NCBI RefSeq assembly: GCF_001556105.1 | Contig: NZ_LSIF01000041.1 | Coordinates: forward strand, 1-43,244 | DNA length: 43,244 bases | Source of the DNA: Pseudoxanthomonas mexicana | GTDB taxonomy: Bacteria; Pseudomonadota; Gammaproteobacteria; Xanthomonadales; Xanthomonadaceae | Direction of reading: 5' to 3' | Shown: piece by piece, positions 32,506 through 41,713 of the stretch | Layout of the letters: each line of letters starts with the position of its first letter | Position numbering within the stretch: the stretch's first letter is position 1 | The notes under the pieces: model-generated | The model's input: the letters and a program-made list of their open reading frames with translations, nothing else | What the model was told of the DNA's origin: nothing | Databases searched by the model: none | Translations under genes and position numbers: made by a program

Positions 32506-35346
32506 ATGAACTCGCGCCGCCACACCCTGGCTTCGGCCATTCGACTTGCCGTGCTCTTGACCCTGCCGGCCACCGCCGTCGCGCAGGAAGCGACCACCCT
32601 CGATACCCTCACCGTCACCGGCAGCCGCATCAAGCGCGCTGAAATGGAAGGTCGCGTCCCGGTGCAGACGCTGTCGCGCGAGCAGATCGAACGCACGGGC
32701 CTGACGTCCATCGGCGACATCCTGCAGAAGCTGACGGGGTCCGGGTCGGCACTCAACACCAAGTTCAATTCGTCAGGCAACTTCGGCTTCTCACCGAACG
32801 GCGATGGCGTCGGGGCGGGCTCCGCCCAGGTGGACCTGCGCAACCTGGGGCCGAAGCGTGTGTTGGTGCTGGTCGATGGCATGCGCTGGGTCAACGAGTC
32901 CTCCGCGTCTGGCGTCAGCGCAGCGGTCGACCTCAACACGATTCCGTTGGCCCTGGTCGAACGCATCGAGGTGCTGGAAGACGGTGCGTCCTCACTGTAC
33001 GGCTCCGATGCGATCGCCGGCGTGGTCAACATCATCACCCGTCGCAACGTCGACGGCGGACAGCTCACGCTGAACTACGGCCAGTTCGACAAGGGTGACG
33101 GCGATGTCACCGGCGCGGATCTCGCCTGGGGCTTCGACAACGATCGCAGCAACCTGTTCCTCAGCCTGAGTTACACCGAACAGAAGGAGGTCAGCTCGGC
33201 CAGCCGCGCCATCTCGGCCATTCCGATCCAGGGCGGCAGCTCGCGCATCCTGGGCGGACGCTTCTCCTTTACCGATCCCAATGGCAACCCTTACGACCTG
33301 TCGGTGAAGCCTGGACAGACCAATCCGACCTATACCCCGGGTTTGCCGGGCTGCGCTTCGGGCGTGACGCGCACGGATGGCTTCCAGTGCTTCGACTTCG
33401 GCCGCGATGCGTTCAACTACGCACCCTACAACCTGCTGATGACGCCGTCCAAGCGCATGGGCGTGTTCGCGCAATACCGCTTCTCGATCACCGAACAGCT
33501 GAACTTCTACGCCAAGGCGCTGTACAACACCCGGGAATCCACCAACCAGGCCGCGCCGGAGCCCATCGATCTCGGACCTGGCGCCGGCACCAGCTACACC
33601 GCCAACCTGACGATCCCGGCCAACCATCCCTTCAATCCGTTCGGCTTCGCCCTGACCGGAGGACCCGGTGGAAACATCAGCACGATTCGTCGCCGCCCGA
33701 TCGAAGGAGGGCCGCGCATCTTCGAGCAGAAAGTCGATACGCAGTACGTGGCGGCCGGCCTGGAGGGCTCGTTCGGCGGCGAACGGCAGTTCTTCTGGGA
33801 CGTCAACGCGGCTTTCAGCAAGAACGAGGCCGAGCAGACCAACCACGGAAGCTACAACGCGCGCAACATCGCCATCGCGCTGGGCGATCCCGCCGTGTGC
33901 GCGGCGACGACGGGTTGCACGCCGCTCGACATCTTCGGCTTCGACACCATTTCGCCGGCGATGCTCGCCTACATCAGTCCGCTGTTCCGCGACCGCAGCG
34001 AGCAGAAGCTGACGCAGGTCACTGCCAACGTCAGCGGTGCGCTCTTCCCGGCGTGGGCGGGTGATGTCGAGTTCGCCGCCGGTTACGAGTACCGCAAGTA
34101 CGAAGGTAGCTACAACCCGGATCCACAGACCGTCGCTGGCGAGTACAACGGCGTGCCGTCGTCGCCGACCTCGGGCAAGTACGACGTCAACGAGGTCTAC
34201 CTGGAATTGAACGTGCCGCTGTATGCGCAGCAGGATGGCCCGGGCAAACTCGACCTGAGCCTGGCTGGTCGCTACTCCGACTACTCCACCTACGGCGGCG
34301 AGTTCACCCCGAAGTATGGCCTGCGCTGGCAGGTCGCCGAAGACCTGCTGCTGCGTGCGACGTACGCTGCAGGATTCCGCGCACCCTCAATCGGTGAGTT
34401 GTTCGGCTCGCAGAGCCGCTTCGATGCGTTGCTGGTAGATCCCTGCCTGGTACCACCGAGTGCGCCGGCCGGCTCGCTCGCACCCGTCGCATGTCCGGGC
34501 GTGCCCGCCGGCGCACGGCAGAACGACCCGCAGATCCCGGTGCTGACCGGTGGCAATCCTGCGTTGCGACCGGAGACCGCGCGCAGCTTCAGCACGGGTC
34601 TGGTGTTCAGTCCTTCGTTCGCCGAGAACGCGGCGTGGTCGGACAATCTCGACATCGAGGTCACTTACTATCGGCACAACCTCGAGGGTGCGATCCAGGC
34701 CATCAATGCGCAGGTTCAGTTGGACCTGTGCGCCACCACACAGGATCCGCAGTACTGCAGCGGCATCAATCGCTTGGCGTCGGGCGAGATCGACACCTTC
34801 GCCAACTTCCTGATCAACCTCGGCTCGATCAAGACCGATGGGTGGGATGCCGACGTGTTCTGGACATTGCCGGAAACCAATGTGGGCCGCTTCAAGCTGA
34901 TCTGGCAGAACACCTTCGTCACCCGCTACGAAGCGCGCGACGCCAGTGGTCAGGTGCAGCCGCAGGGTCCCGGCATCGTGGTGAACGACAGCGCGATCCC
35001 CGAATGGACGTCGACCGCCACGCTTGACTGGAGGCTCGGTAACTGGAATGCCGCCTGGAGCATCCGTCATCTGTCAGCGATGGAGGAAGCCTGCCTGGCC
35101 GCCGATCCGGCAGAATTCTGCAGCACGGCCACCACCAACACGCTGGCGGCCACGACGTACCACGACCTGCAGGTGGGTTACGAGTTGGCATGGTTCAAGG
35201 GCCTGAAGCTGATCGGTGGCGTCAACAACCTGTTCAATGAGGATCCGCCGGTCTGTACCTCGTGCTCGCTCAACGGGTACGAAGCCTCGACCTACGACAT
35301 CCCGGGCGGGCGCTTCTTCTACGTGCGGGCGAATCTGAGGTTCTGA
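32506..35346 (+). CDS. TonB-dependent receptor, cysteine-rich, substrate unknown
   Basis: A 946-residue outer-membrane transporter. The signal peptide is [20 protein letters not shown] with cleavage after AVA near residue 26, followed by a TonB-box-like [10 protein letters not shown]. The plug contains [15 protein letters not shown] and [20 protein letters not shown]. The barrel ends in FYVRANLRF. About six close cysteine pairs occur in predicted surface loops (for example [31 protein letters not shown]), suggesting disulfide-held loops. The start has a GGAGAGAG ribosome-binding site. A 213-base leader contains a palindrome. It is a single-gene unit closed by a terminator; neighbours do not reveal the ligand. 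Confidence 0.9.
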   Translation: MNSRRHTLASAIRLAVLLTLPATAVAQEATTLDTLTVTGSRIKRAEMEGRVPVQTLSREQIERTGLTSIGDILQKLTGSGSALNTKFNSSGNFGFSPNGDGVGAGSAQVDLRNLGPKRVLVLVDGMRWVNESSASGVSAAVDLNTIPLALVERIEVLEDGASSLYGSDAIAGVVNIITRRNVDGGQLTLNYGQFDKGDGDVTGADLAWGFDNDRSNLFLSLSYTEQKEVSSASRAISAIPIQGGSSRILGGRFSFTDPNGNPYDLSVKPGQTNPTYTPGLPGCASGVTRTDGFQCFDFGRDAFNYAPYNLLMTPSKRMGVFAQYRFSITEQLNFYAKALYNTRESTNQAAPEPIDLGPGAGTSYTANLTIPANHPFNPFGFALTGGPGGNISTIRRRPIEGGPRIFEQKVDTQYVAAGLEGSFGGERQFFWDVNAAFSKNEAEQTNHGSYNARNIAIALGDPAVCAATTGCTPLDIFGFDTISPAMLAYISPLFRDRSEQKLTQVTANVSGALFPAWAGDVEFAAGYEYRKYEGSYNPDPQTVAGEYNGVPSSPTSGKYDVNEVYLELNVPLYAQQDGPGKLDLSLAGRYSDYSTYGGEFTPKYGLRWQVAEDLLLRATYAAGFRAPSIGELFGSQSRFDALLVDPCLVPPSAPAGSLAPVACPGVPAGARQNDPQIPVLTGGNPALRPETARSFSTGLVFSPSFAENAAWSDNLDIEVTYYRHNLEGAIQAINAQVQLDLCATTQDPQYCSGINRLASGEIDTFANFLINLGSIKTDGWDADVFWTLPETNVGRFKLIWQNTFVTRYEARDASGQVQPQGPGIVVNDSAIPEWTSTATLDWRLGNWNAAWSIRHLSAMEEACLAADPAEFCSTATTNTLAATTYHDLQVGYELAWFKGLKLIGGVNNLFNEDPPVCTSCSLNGYEASTYDIPGGRFFYVRANLRF

Positions 35347-35368
35347 CCGCGTAGAGAAGGTGGAGCAG

Positions 35369-35397
35369 GAAGCCGGCGAAAGCCGGCTTCTTTGTTT
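35369..35397 (+). terminator. Rho-independent terminator after the cysteine-rich TonB receptor
   Basis: A perfect 9-base stem GAAGCCGGC / GCCGGCTTC with a GAAA tetraloop, followed by TTTGTTT. It lies 22 bases after the receptor stop. Confidence 0.9.
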
Positions 35398-35493
35398 CCA
35401 TCCGATGGCGGCGGCGAGGCGGATGCCCGGCAGAAAATGCCTTTGAGGCAGCGGCCGCGACGATCGGTCGCAGGTCGGATGGCATGCCTGAGC

Positions 35494-35522
35494 TTGAAAA
35501 ATAAGACTCATTCGCATTTAAT
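35494..35522 (+). promoter_or_regulatory. Sigma70-type promoter of the siderophore receptor operon
   Basis: TTGAAA (-35, 35494-35499), a 17-base spacer, then TTTAAT (-10, 35517-35522). Each box differs from consensus by one base. It is the best promoter seen in the window and lies about 130 bases upstream of the receptor start. Confidence 0.75.
35501..35519. promoter_or_regulatory. Putative Fur box
   Basis: ATAAGACTCATTCGCATTT resembles the gammaproteobacterial Fur box, with the strongly conserved CATTCGCATT half. It covers the promoter spacer and half of the -10 box, so iron-loaded Fur would block transcription. The downstream siderophore receptor makes iron control likely. Confidence 0.75.
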
Positions 35523-35652
35523 TCGGGGCTGCGCGCCGGGCCTGACAAGCCTGGCGTCGCCGCGCGACGTCATCTCCAGGCGCCCATTGGCGTGCAATCG
35601 ACGTGCGGGCGATGGATCGCACCCCCCTCCTTCCTGCCTCAGGCTTTCTCCC

Positions 35653-37848
35653 ATGCGTCGTTTGTCCTCGTCCCCCCGGCCGTTCGTCCAGGCTGGTCCA
35701 TTCCCTCCCTTGAAGAGCCGGCTGCAGGCGGCCATCGGGCTGTCGTTGCTGTGCGTGTCCGGTGCCGTGCTGGCCGCTCCCCAGGAGACGGCGACCGCCG
35801 TGCCGGTGGCCAGCGATGCCAGCGCCACGGATCTGGACACGGTCATGGTGGTCGGCCAGCGTGCCAACCGCGTGAGTAATGGTGCGACCAACCTGGACTT
35901 GGCCATCAAGGAAACACCGCAGTCCATCAGCGTGGTCAGCAGCGAACAGATGACGCAGTTCGGCGCCGACAGCCTCAATGAAGCGCTGCGCATGGCGACC
36001 GGTATCCAGGTGGAGGAGTGGGAAACCAACCGTACCAACTTCACCGCGCGCGGCTTCGACATCGCCAACACGCAGATCGACGGCGTGGGCCTGCCCAATA
36101 GTTGGGGCATCGTCACGGGTACGCAGGACACGTTCGGCTATGAGAAGCTGGAAGTCATCCGCGGCGCCAATGGCCTGCTGACGGGCGTAGGCAATGCCGC
36201 GGGCACGATCAATTACGTACGCAAGCGTCCGACCAACGACACGAAAGGCTCGGCAGGCATCAGCTACGGCACGTGGGGCACGAGCCGTGCCGAAGTGGAC
36301 TACTCCACGCCGTTCACCGAGGGCGGCACGTGGGCGGGTCGTGTGGTCGCTGCGCACGAAGAAGGCGATTCCTATCTGCGCGGCAAGGACGACAAGCGCG
36401 ATTTCCTCTACGGCGTCGTCGACGGCCAGATCGGCGATAACGGCACGCTGACGCTGGGATACTCCTGGCAGAAAGGCAAGACCAACGGCAACATGTGGGG
36501 CGCGTTGGGCTTCACGTACAGCGACGGCACGCAGGCCGAATGGGATCGCGGCGCGTCGACCACGCAGGACTGGACCTACTGGGACACGACCACCAAAACC
36601 GGCTTCATCGAATACGCCCACCAGTTGGGTGAGGACTGGCAGCTGAAGCTGTCCTACAACCGTCGCGATATCCGCAATGACGACAAGCTGTTCTATGCCA
36701 CCGACCTCGTGGGTGCCGGCATGGATCCGGTGACGGGCCTGGGTCTGTATGGCTATCCGTGGGGCGGTGCGGACACGTTTATCGCCGATCTCGGTGCGGC
36801 CACGGTCAACGGCCGCTTCCAGATGCTCGGTCGCGAGCAGGAAGTGATGCTGGGCGTGAGCTGGTCCAAGAGCGAAAGCGTCAGCAGCCAGTATGCCGGC
36901 GCGATGTGCGACGGCGTGGCGTGCGGCTACGTTCCCATGCCCGCGTTCCCTTGGCCGGGCGACTACATCTCGGAGCCCGTGTGGGGCGACTTGTCGGTCT
37001 ACAGCACGTTGAACGAGCGCCTGAAGCGCGCCTACGGCGCCACTCGACTGGCGCTGACCGATCGCTTGAAGGCGGTGGTCGGCTTCAACTGGGTTGAATA
37101 CCAGCGTGACGGCGTCAACTACACGCAGCCGTTCAACCAGACCGAGAAGGAGACCAGTCCGTACGCTGGCCTGACATTCGATTTCACGCCGAACATACTC
37201 GGCTACATCAGCTACTCGGACATCTACCAGCCGCAGAGCCAGTCGGATGCGGATGGGGTCTACCTGGATCCGACCAAGGGCTCGAACTACGAACTTGGCG
37301 TGAAAGCGGATTGGTGGGACAAGCGTCTGCTGACCACAGTGGCGGTGTTCCGCGCGGAGCAGGACAACTTCGCGACCGGTATCGGCTACAACGATCTGGG
37401 GCAGTTCTATTACGAAGGCCGGTATGTCGAATCCAGGGGGGTTGAGTTCGAAGCCACGGGCAAGGTCAGTGACCACCTGGATGTCGTATTCGGTTACACC
37501 ACGCTGAAGCTGGATGGCGTGGACGGCAGCGATACCTTTTCCTGGGTGCCGCGACGTACCGCCAACATTGTGGTGAGCGGTCGCCTGCCCAGCTACGCCG
37601 CGCTTTCATACGGCATCGGCGGTCGTTGGCAGAGCGACATCTCCAACACGGAAACCAGCGGCTTCACTGTGCGTCAGGGCAGCTATGCCGTGGTCAATGG
37701 CTTCGTGGCGTGGGACTTCCAGCCCAATGCGACGCTGCGCTTGAACGTGAACAACGTGGGTGACGAGAAGTACATCAACACGCTCCGTTACAGCGGTTAC
37801 TACGGTGCGCCGCGCAACTACACGTTGAGCCTGAACTGGCGGTTTTGA
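35653..37848 (+). CDS. TonB-dependent siderophore receptor (FhuE/FpvA-like)
   Basis: A 731-residue outer-membrane transporter for ferric siderophores. A long signal peptide ends near VLA, about residue 41. A TonB-box-like DTVMVVGQRA follows. The plug has the siderophore-receptor signature KETPQSISVVSSEQM, then LNEALRMATGI, FTARGFDIAN and LEVIRGANGLLTGVGN. The barrel ends in YTLSLNWRF. Length is typical for the hydroxamate/coprogen/pyoverdine receptor group, but the siderophore cannot be named. It leads a probable operon with DUF3649, PepSY and DUF3325 genes, a combination repeatedly linked to ferric siderophore uptake. A Fur-type site overlaps its promoter. Confidence 0.93.
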   Translation: MRRLSSSPRPFVQAGPFPPLKSRLQAAIGLSLLCVSGAVLAAPQETATAVPVASDASATDLDTVMVVGQRANRVSNGATNLDLAIKETPQSISVVSSEQMTQFGADSLNEALRMATGIQVEEWETNRTNFTARGFDIANTQIDGVGLPNSWGIVTGTQDTFGYEKLEVIRGANGLLTGVGNAAGTINYVRKRPTNDTKGSAGISYGTWGTSRAEVDYSTPFTEGGTWAGRVVAAHEEGDSYLRGKDDKRDFLYGVVDGQIGDNGTLTLGYSWQKGKTNGNMWGALGFTYSDGTQAEWDRGASTTQDWTYWDTTTKTGFIEYAHQLGEDWQLKLSYNRRDIRNDDKLFYATDLVGAGMDPVTGLGLYGYPWGGADTFIADLGAATVNGRFQMLGREQEVMLGVSWSKSESVSSQYAGAMCDGVACGYVPMPAFPWPGDYISEPVWGDLSVYSTLNERLKRAYGATRLALTDRLKAVVGFNWVEYQRDGVNYTQPFNQTEKETSPYAGLTFDFTPNILGYISYSDIYQPQSQSDADGVYLDPTKGSNYELGVKADWWDKRLLTTVAVFRAEQDNFATGIGYNDLGQFYYEGRYVESRGVEFEATGKVSDHLDVVFGYTTLKLDGVDGSDTFSWVPRRTANIVVSGRLPSYAALSYGIGGRWQSDISNTETSGFTVRQGSYAVVNGFVAWDFQPNATLRLNVNNVGDEKYINTLRYSGYYGAPRNYTLSLNWRF

Positions 37849-37886
37849 GGCATCGGCCCATTTCCTTCGAGACACGAGCCATCGCC

Positions 37887-38195
37887 ATGTCCCGCACGAC
37901 TGCGATCCCCCGTTCACCGCGCTTGCGCCTGACGGCACGCGTCGCGGCCGCCGTGTTCGGCGGCTATGCCTTCGCGTGGGGCGTGGTGGCCGCTGGCGCG
38001 AGCTTGATGTTCGCCGCCGGCATGGGTTTCCACGACGCTGAATTCCTCGCCAGCCTGTTCGGCGTGCTCGCGTTCCTGACGACCTTCCTGTGGGCGTTCG
38101 CGGCACGCCGCCTGTGGGTGGTGTGGACAGCGCTGGCAGGAGGGGGGGCGCTGCTGGCCGCCACCGGCTCGCTCGTGCAATCGCTGCTGGTCTGA
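37887..38195 (+). CDS. DUF3649 small membrane protein of the iron operon
   Basis: A 102-residue protein with a basic N-terminus (RSPRLRLTARVAAAVFGGY) and three predicted membrane helices (about 17-42, 48-70 and 75-100). It matches the DUF3649 family, typically encoded between a siderophore receptor and a PepSY membrane protein. Its role is unknown; it may belong to an inner-membrane complex that handles iron-siderophore or reductase functions. The ATG at 37887 lies 38 bases after the receptor stop; a TTG at 37845 in the same frame is not credible. It is 16 bases before the PepSY gene. Confidence 0.82.
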   Translation: MSRTTAIPRSPRLRLTARVAAAVFGGYAFAWGVVAAGASLMFAAGMGFHDAEFLASLFGVLAFLTTFLWAFAARRLWVVWTALAGGGALLAATGSLVQSLLV

Positions 38196-38211
38196 GGCGG
38201 AGGACGCCATC

Positions 38212-39882
38212 GTGATGCAGAGTTTCCGACAGGCGATGGCCTGGCTACACACCTGGTTCGGCCTGGTCCTCGGTTTCGTGCTGATGGCGGCGTTCTTCTT
38301 CGGTGCGCTGTCGGTGTTCGACCGCGAAATCGATCGTTGGGCGATTCCGTCCACGCGCTTCGAGCCGCAGCCGATGCCGTCGTACGAACGGGTCCTTCGC
38401 CCCGCGTTCGAGCGCATGCAGCCGTTGCCAGCCGCGGTCGACGCGATGCGTCCGCGCGTGAACGGGCCGATGCCGGAGCGCTTCGATACCGTGGTCAGCT
38501 GGAGTGCGTACACCACGCACCGAGATCCGGTATTGCAGGTATTCGCCGGCTACGAGGTGCCCAACGCGAAAGATCCCGAGGAGGCGATCTGGGCCGACAG
38601 CACCATCGACCCGCGTGACGGTACGCCGCTGCCCAACGACCGCCTGAAAGTCGGCAGTGGATTCTTCTATCCGATGCACTACGGACTGACGCTGGACTGG
38701 AAGAATCTTGGCATCTGGATCGTCGGCTTTTCCGCGCTGATGATGCTCGTCGCGCTGGTCACCGGCGTGGTGATGCATCGCAAGATCTTCCGCGAGTTCT
38801 TCACCTTCCGGCCCGCGAAGGGAGGGCTGCGAAGCGTACTGGATCTGCACAACCTGACCGGCGTGGTGGCATTGCCGTTCCACTTCTTCTTCGCTTTCAC
38901 CGGCCTGCTGATCTTCGCGGCGGCGTACTACTTCCCGCTTGGCCATACCCAGTTGAATGAACTGCACGACCTGAATGCGGAAGTGGAGGCGCGTGAAACC
39001 GGCCTTCCCCACGAGCGCGCCGGCGTGCCCGCAGGCCTGGCCAATGTCGACGCGATGGTGGCCGAGGCGCAGCGCCGTTGGGAGGCGAACGACAAGGCGG
39101 GCGAGGTCGGCTTCCTGGTGCTGCAGCACGTAGGCGACGCCAATGGCTACGTGAGCGTGTACCGCGCCGGCACCGATCGCATCGCACTGGTCGGCGACGG
39201 CATCCACTTCAAGGCCTCGACGGGCGAACTGATCCACGAAGACCCCGCGCCCACGACGGCAGGCCGGGTCGCCGAATTCCTCACCGGCCTGCACCTGCAG
39301 CACTTCCGCCACTGGCTGCTGCGCTGGATGTACGTGTTGGGGGGATTGCTGGGTGCGGTGTGCATCGCCACCGGCTTCCTGTTCTTCGTGGAAAAGCGCA
39401 AGCGCCAGCATGCGCGACAGGGACAGCAGGGCGCACGCGTGGTCGACGCATTGGCGGTGACCACGGTGACCGGCATGGTGCTTGCGGCGTTGGGCATCCT
39501 CGTCGCCAACCGGCTGTTGCCCGAAGACCTGCCTGCCCGCGGCGACTGGGAGCGCTCTGCGTTCTGGGGCACCTGGTTGTTGGCGCTGTTGCATGCCGCA
39601 TGGCGCAGCGCACCGGTCGCTCGCGGCCTTGCCAATCCAGCGTGGCGCGAACAGTGCGGCATGATCGCGGTGCTGGCCCTGGCGGCGGTGCTGCTGAACT
39701 GGATCACCACCGGCGACCATCTGCTGCGCACGATCGGCGTGGGCTACTGGCCGGTGGCGGGCGTGGATCTGACGCTCCTGGTCGGCGGTGTACTGGCCGC
39801 GTTGACCGCACGCACCCTGGCGCGTCGTGCCGCCACGCTGCCAGTCTCGCACCCCGCCAACGCGGAGACGACCCATGCATGA
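38212..39882 (+). CDS. PepSY-associated membrane protein (PiuB-like, possible ferric reductase)
   Basis: A 556-residue inner-membrane protein of the PepSY_TM family. The first helix AWLHTWFGLVLGFVLMAAFF with its conserved His is typical. Further His-bearing helices include VLDLHNLTGVVALPFHFFFA and FLTGLHLQHFRHWLLRWMYV. A large periplasmic loop carries PepSY-like repeats, and four more helices fill the C-terminus. Relatives such as FoxB/PiuB act in siderophore-iron release, probably as heme-linked reductases; the His pattern fits but activity is inferred. The GTG at 38212 is best spaced from the GGAGGA site; an ATG one codon later is also possible. It overlaps the DUF3325 gene by 8 bases. Confidence 0.88.
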   Translation: MMQSFRQAMAWLHTWFGLVLGFVLMAAFFFGALSVFDREIDRWAIPSTRFEPQPMPSYERVLRPAFERMQPLPAAVDAMRPRVNGPMPERFDTVVSWSAYTTHRDPVLQVFAGYEVPNAKDPEEAIWADSTIDPRDGTPLPNDRLKVGSGFFYPMHYGLTLDWKNLGIWIVGFSALMMLVALVTGVVMHRKIFREFFTFRPAKGGLRSVLDLHNLTGVVALPFHFFFAFTGLLIFAAAYYFPLGHTQLNELHDLNAEVEARETGLPHERAGVPAGLANVDAMVAEAQRRWEANDKAGEVGFLVLQHVGDANGYVSVYRAGTDRIALVGDGIHFKASTGELIHEDPAPTTAGRVAEFLTGLHLQHFRHWLLRWMYVLGGLLGAVCIATGFLFFVEKRKRQHARQGQQGARVVDALAVTTVTGMVLAALGILVANRLLPEDLPARGDWERSAFWGTWLLALLHAAWRSAPVARGLANPAWREQCGMIAVLALAAVLLNWITTGDHLLRTIGVGYWPVAGVDLTLLVGGVLAALTARTLARRAATLPVSHPANAETTHA

Positions 39883-40216
39883 GTCCATCCCCGCGGCCGT
39901 CATGTCGCTGGCGGCGTTGCTGGCCAGCGTGGCCGGCATGGGGTGGTTGGCGTTGTCGATGCCCGTTCATGCCCAGCAGGTGTGGGGCGCGGCACTTTCT
40001 GCAGGAATGGGGCGCGCATTGCGTGTCGCGGGCATTCTGGCACTGGTCGCTGCCCTGGCGCTTTGCCTGGCGGTCGACCACGCCACCATGGCCTGCCTGG
40101 TCTGGATGATGGGGATGACGGCCGGCGCCGTCAGCGTGGCGATGACGCTTGCCTGGCAGCCGCGCTGGCTGCGCTGGCTGGCGCCGTGGGTGCGCGTTCG
40201 TACGACAGGGCGCTGA
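39875..40216 (+). CDS. DUF3325 small membrane protein of the iron operon
   Basis: A 113-residue protein with three predicted membrane helices (about 4-28, 45-67 and 70-92) and a basic C-terminus. It matches DUF3325, the usual last member of siderophore receptor/PepSY operons. No catalytic motif is visible and the function is unknown; it may assemble with the PepSY protein. Its ATG lies inside the PepSY gene, 8 bases before that stop, so translation is coupled. Confidence 0.83.
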   Translation: MHESIPAAVMSLAALLASVAGMGWLALSMPVHAQQVWGAALSAGMGRALRVAGILALVAALALCLAVDHATMACLVWMMGMTAGAVSVAMTLAWQPRWLRWLAPWVRVRTTGR

Positions 40217-40344
40217 CGCTGGATCAACGCCGTCGCGGCGGCATCCGGCATCGCTTGATCGATGGCGTGTGCAGGCGGCCGTGCCCGCCGTGACTTCGGT
40301 CATGGCAGGAGTACGATGCGGGCTGGCGGGAGGACGCTCATCGT

Positions 40345-41694
40345 ATGGACGCGCCGATCGACAACGCACAAGCCGTGGGCTGGCCGGGGATGATGGACCG
40401 CCGGCGTCGTCGCCGTGCCTTCTATCTGCTGCTGGCGACCGGCCTGATCATGCTGCTGCTGGGGCTGGGCTGGGCCACGTTCTTTGCCTGGCGGGGCGCA
40501 TGGCCGATCGTGGCCGTCGAGTTGGCGATCGCGCTGCTGGGGCTGGTGGTGATCGTGATGGCGCGCCTTCATCGTCCACGCGCCGCCTCATGGGTGGCAT
40601 TCGCCGGCCTGTCGATGCTGCTGTGCTTTTTCTCGACGTTTCTCGATGTGTCGACCGACGCCGTTCCGCGGACGAGCCATGTCTTCCTGCTGGTGCTCGC
40701 GCTCTGCGCACACCACGTATTCCGTGACGAGCGGCCATGGCTGCGCTACGGCATGGTCGTCGTGCTGCTGGTGTTGTTCGCGGTATTCGCAGGGGCTCCG
40801 ATACGCCTGCCGTACTCGTTCGCCATCGCCGAAGACGTACGGCGCGTCGGCATCTGGGTCAACCTGGCCACGGCGATGGCGAGTTTCCTGGTCGTGCTGC
40901 GTCTGGCGGAAACCGACGTTGCCGAGCATCGCGCACTGCACCGGGCTCTGCGAGACGCGTTGTCGCAACGTCGCTTCATGCTGCTCTACCAACCACAAGT
41001 CGACGCACGCGGTCGCATCATCGGCGCGGAGGCGCTGCTGCGTTGGCACGATGCGCGTCGCGGCCTGATCCGCCCGGCCGATTTCATGCAGGCGGCAGAG
41101 GACACGGGCTTCATCCTGCCGCTGGGCCAGTGGGTGCTGAACGAAGCCTGCCGGCAGCTCGCGGCCTGGCAGTCGCAACCCGCGCTGCGCAGGTTGCGTC
41201 TGTCGGTGAACGTCAGCGCGCTGCAGTTGCGGCAACCCGACTTCGTGCAGCAGGTGGACGATGCTGTGACGCGCAGCGGCATCGACGCCGGCTTGCTGAC
41301 GCTCGAACTGACCGAAAGCGTGCTGGTGCACGACATGGACGACGCCGTGGCCAAGATGCGGGCCTTGCACGCGATGGGCGTGCGGTTGTCGCTCGACGAT
41401 TTCGGCGCGGGTTATTCCTCGCTGTCCTACCTGCGCGAGCTGCCCTTCGCCGAGATGAAGATCGATCGTGCGTTCACCCGCGGGATCGTCCGCGATGCGC
41501 AGGCCGCCACGATCACCCGCAACCTGTTGCAGCTGGGGCGCGACCTCGGCATCGACGTGATCGCCGAAGGCATCGAGCACGAGGACCAGTTCGCATTGCT
41601 GGGCGAACAGGGATGCCGGTTGTTCCAGGGTTACCTGTTCGGGCGTCCGATGGACGTGGATGCGTTCAAGCAGCGCATCGCATCGACGCCTTGA
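40345..41694 (+). CDS. Membrane-anchored EAL-domain c-di-GMP phosphodiesterase
   Basis: A 449-residue protein with about six N-terminal membrane helices (within 25-190) and a C-terminal EAL domain (about 205-445). The catalytic set looks complete: Glu229 in GAEALLRW, Asn289 in SVNVSA, Glu321 in LELTES, Asp351-Asp352 in LDDFGAGYSSL, Lys372 in MKIDRAF, Glu408 in AEGIE and FQGYLFGRP. It therefore probably hydrolyses c-di-GMP to pGpG, under control of a signal sensed by the membrane part. There is no GGDEF domain. It follows the iron operon by 128 bases on the same strand; a functional link is not established. Confidence 0.91.
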   Translation: MDAPIDNAQAVGWPGMMDRRRRRRAFYLLLATGLIMLLLGLGWATFFAWRGAWPIVAVELAIALLGLVVIVMARLHRPRAASWVAFAGLSMLLCFFSTFLDVSTDAVPRTSHVFLLVLALCAHHVFRDERPWLRYGMVVVLLVLFAVFAGAPIRLPYSFAIAEDVRRVGIWVNLATAMASFLVVLRLAETDVAEHRALHRALRDALSQRRFMLLYQPQVDARGRIIGAEALLRWHDARRGLIRPADFMQAAEDTGFILPLGQWVLNEACRQLAAWQSQPALRRLRLSVNVSALQLRQPDFVQQVDDAVTRSGIDAGLLTLELTESVLVHDMDDAVAKMRALHAMGVRLSLDDFGAGYSSLSYLRELPFAEMKIDRAFTRGIVRDAQAATITRNLLQLGRDLGIDVIAEGIEHEDQFALLGEQGCRLFQGYLFGRPMDVDAFKQRIASTP

Positions 41695-41713
41695 AGCGCC
41701 CGCGACTGTGCAC

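Larger units (their letters stand above)
35347..35652. other. 306-base intergenic region with terminator and iron-controlled promoter
   Basis: No gene is supported. The region holds the hairpin terminator of the preceding receptor (35369-35397), a sigma70-type promoter (35494-35522) and an overlapping Fur-box-like sequence. A leader of about 125 bases then precedes the siderophore receptor start. Confidence 0.8.

Noticed and set aside
35518..37476. A 652-codon minus-strand frame opposite the siderophore receptor
   Set aside because: Composition is biased to Arg/His/Ala/Val with no domain, and it mirrors a clearly real receptor gene. Similar shadows at 8160-10079 and 10677-12401 were rejected for the same reason.
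40217..40344. Search for a terminator after the DUF3325 gene
   Set aside because: Only weak GATCAA/TTGATC symmetry with an imperfect stem and no T-run, so no terminator is called and read-through into the EAL gene stays possible.
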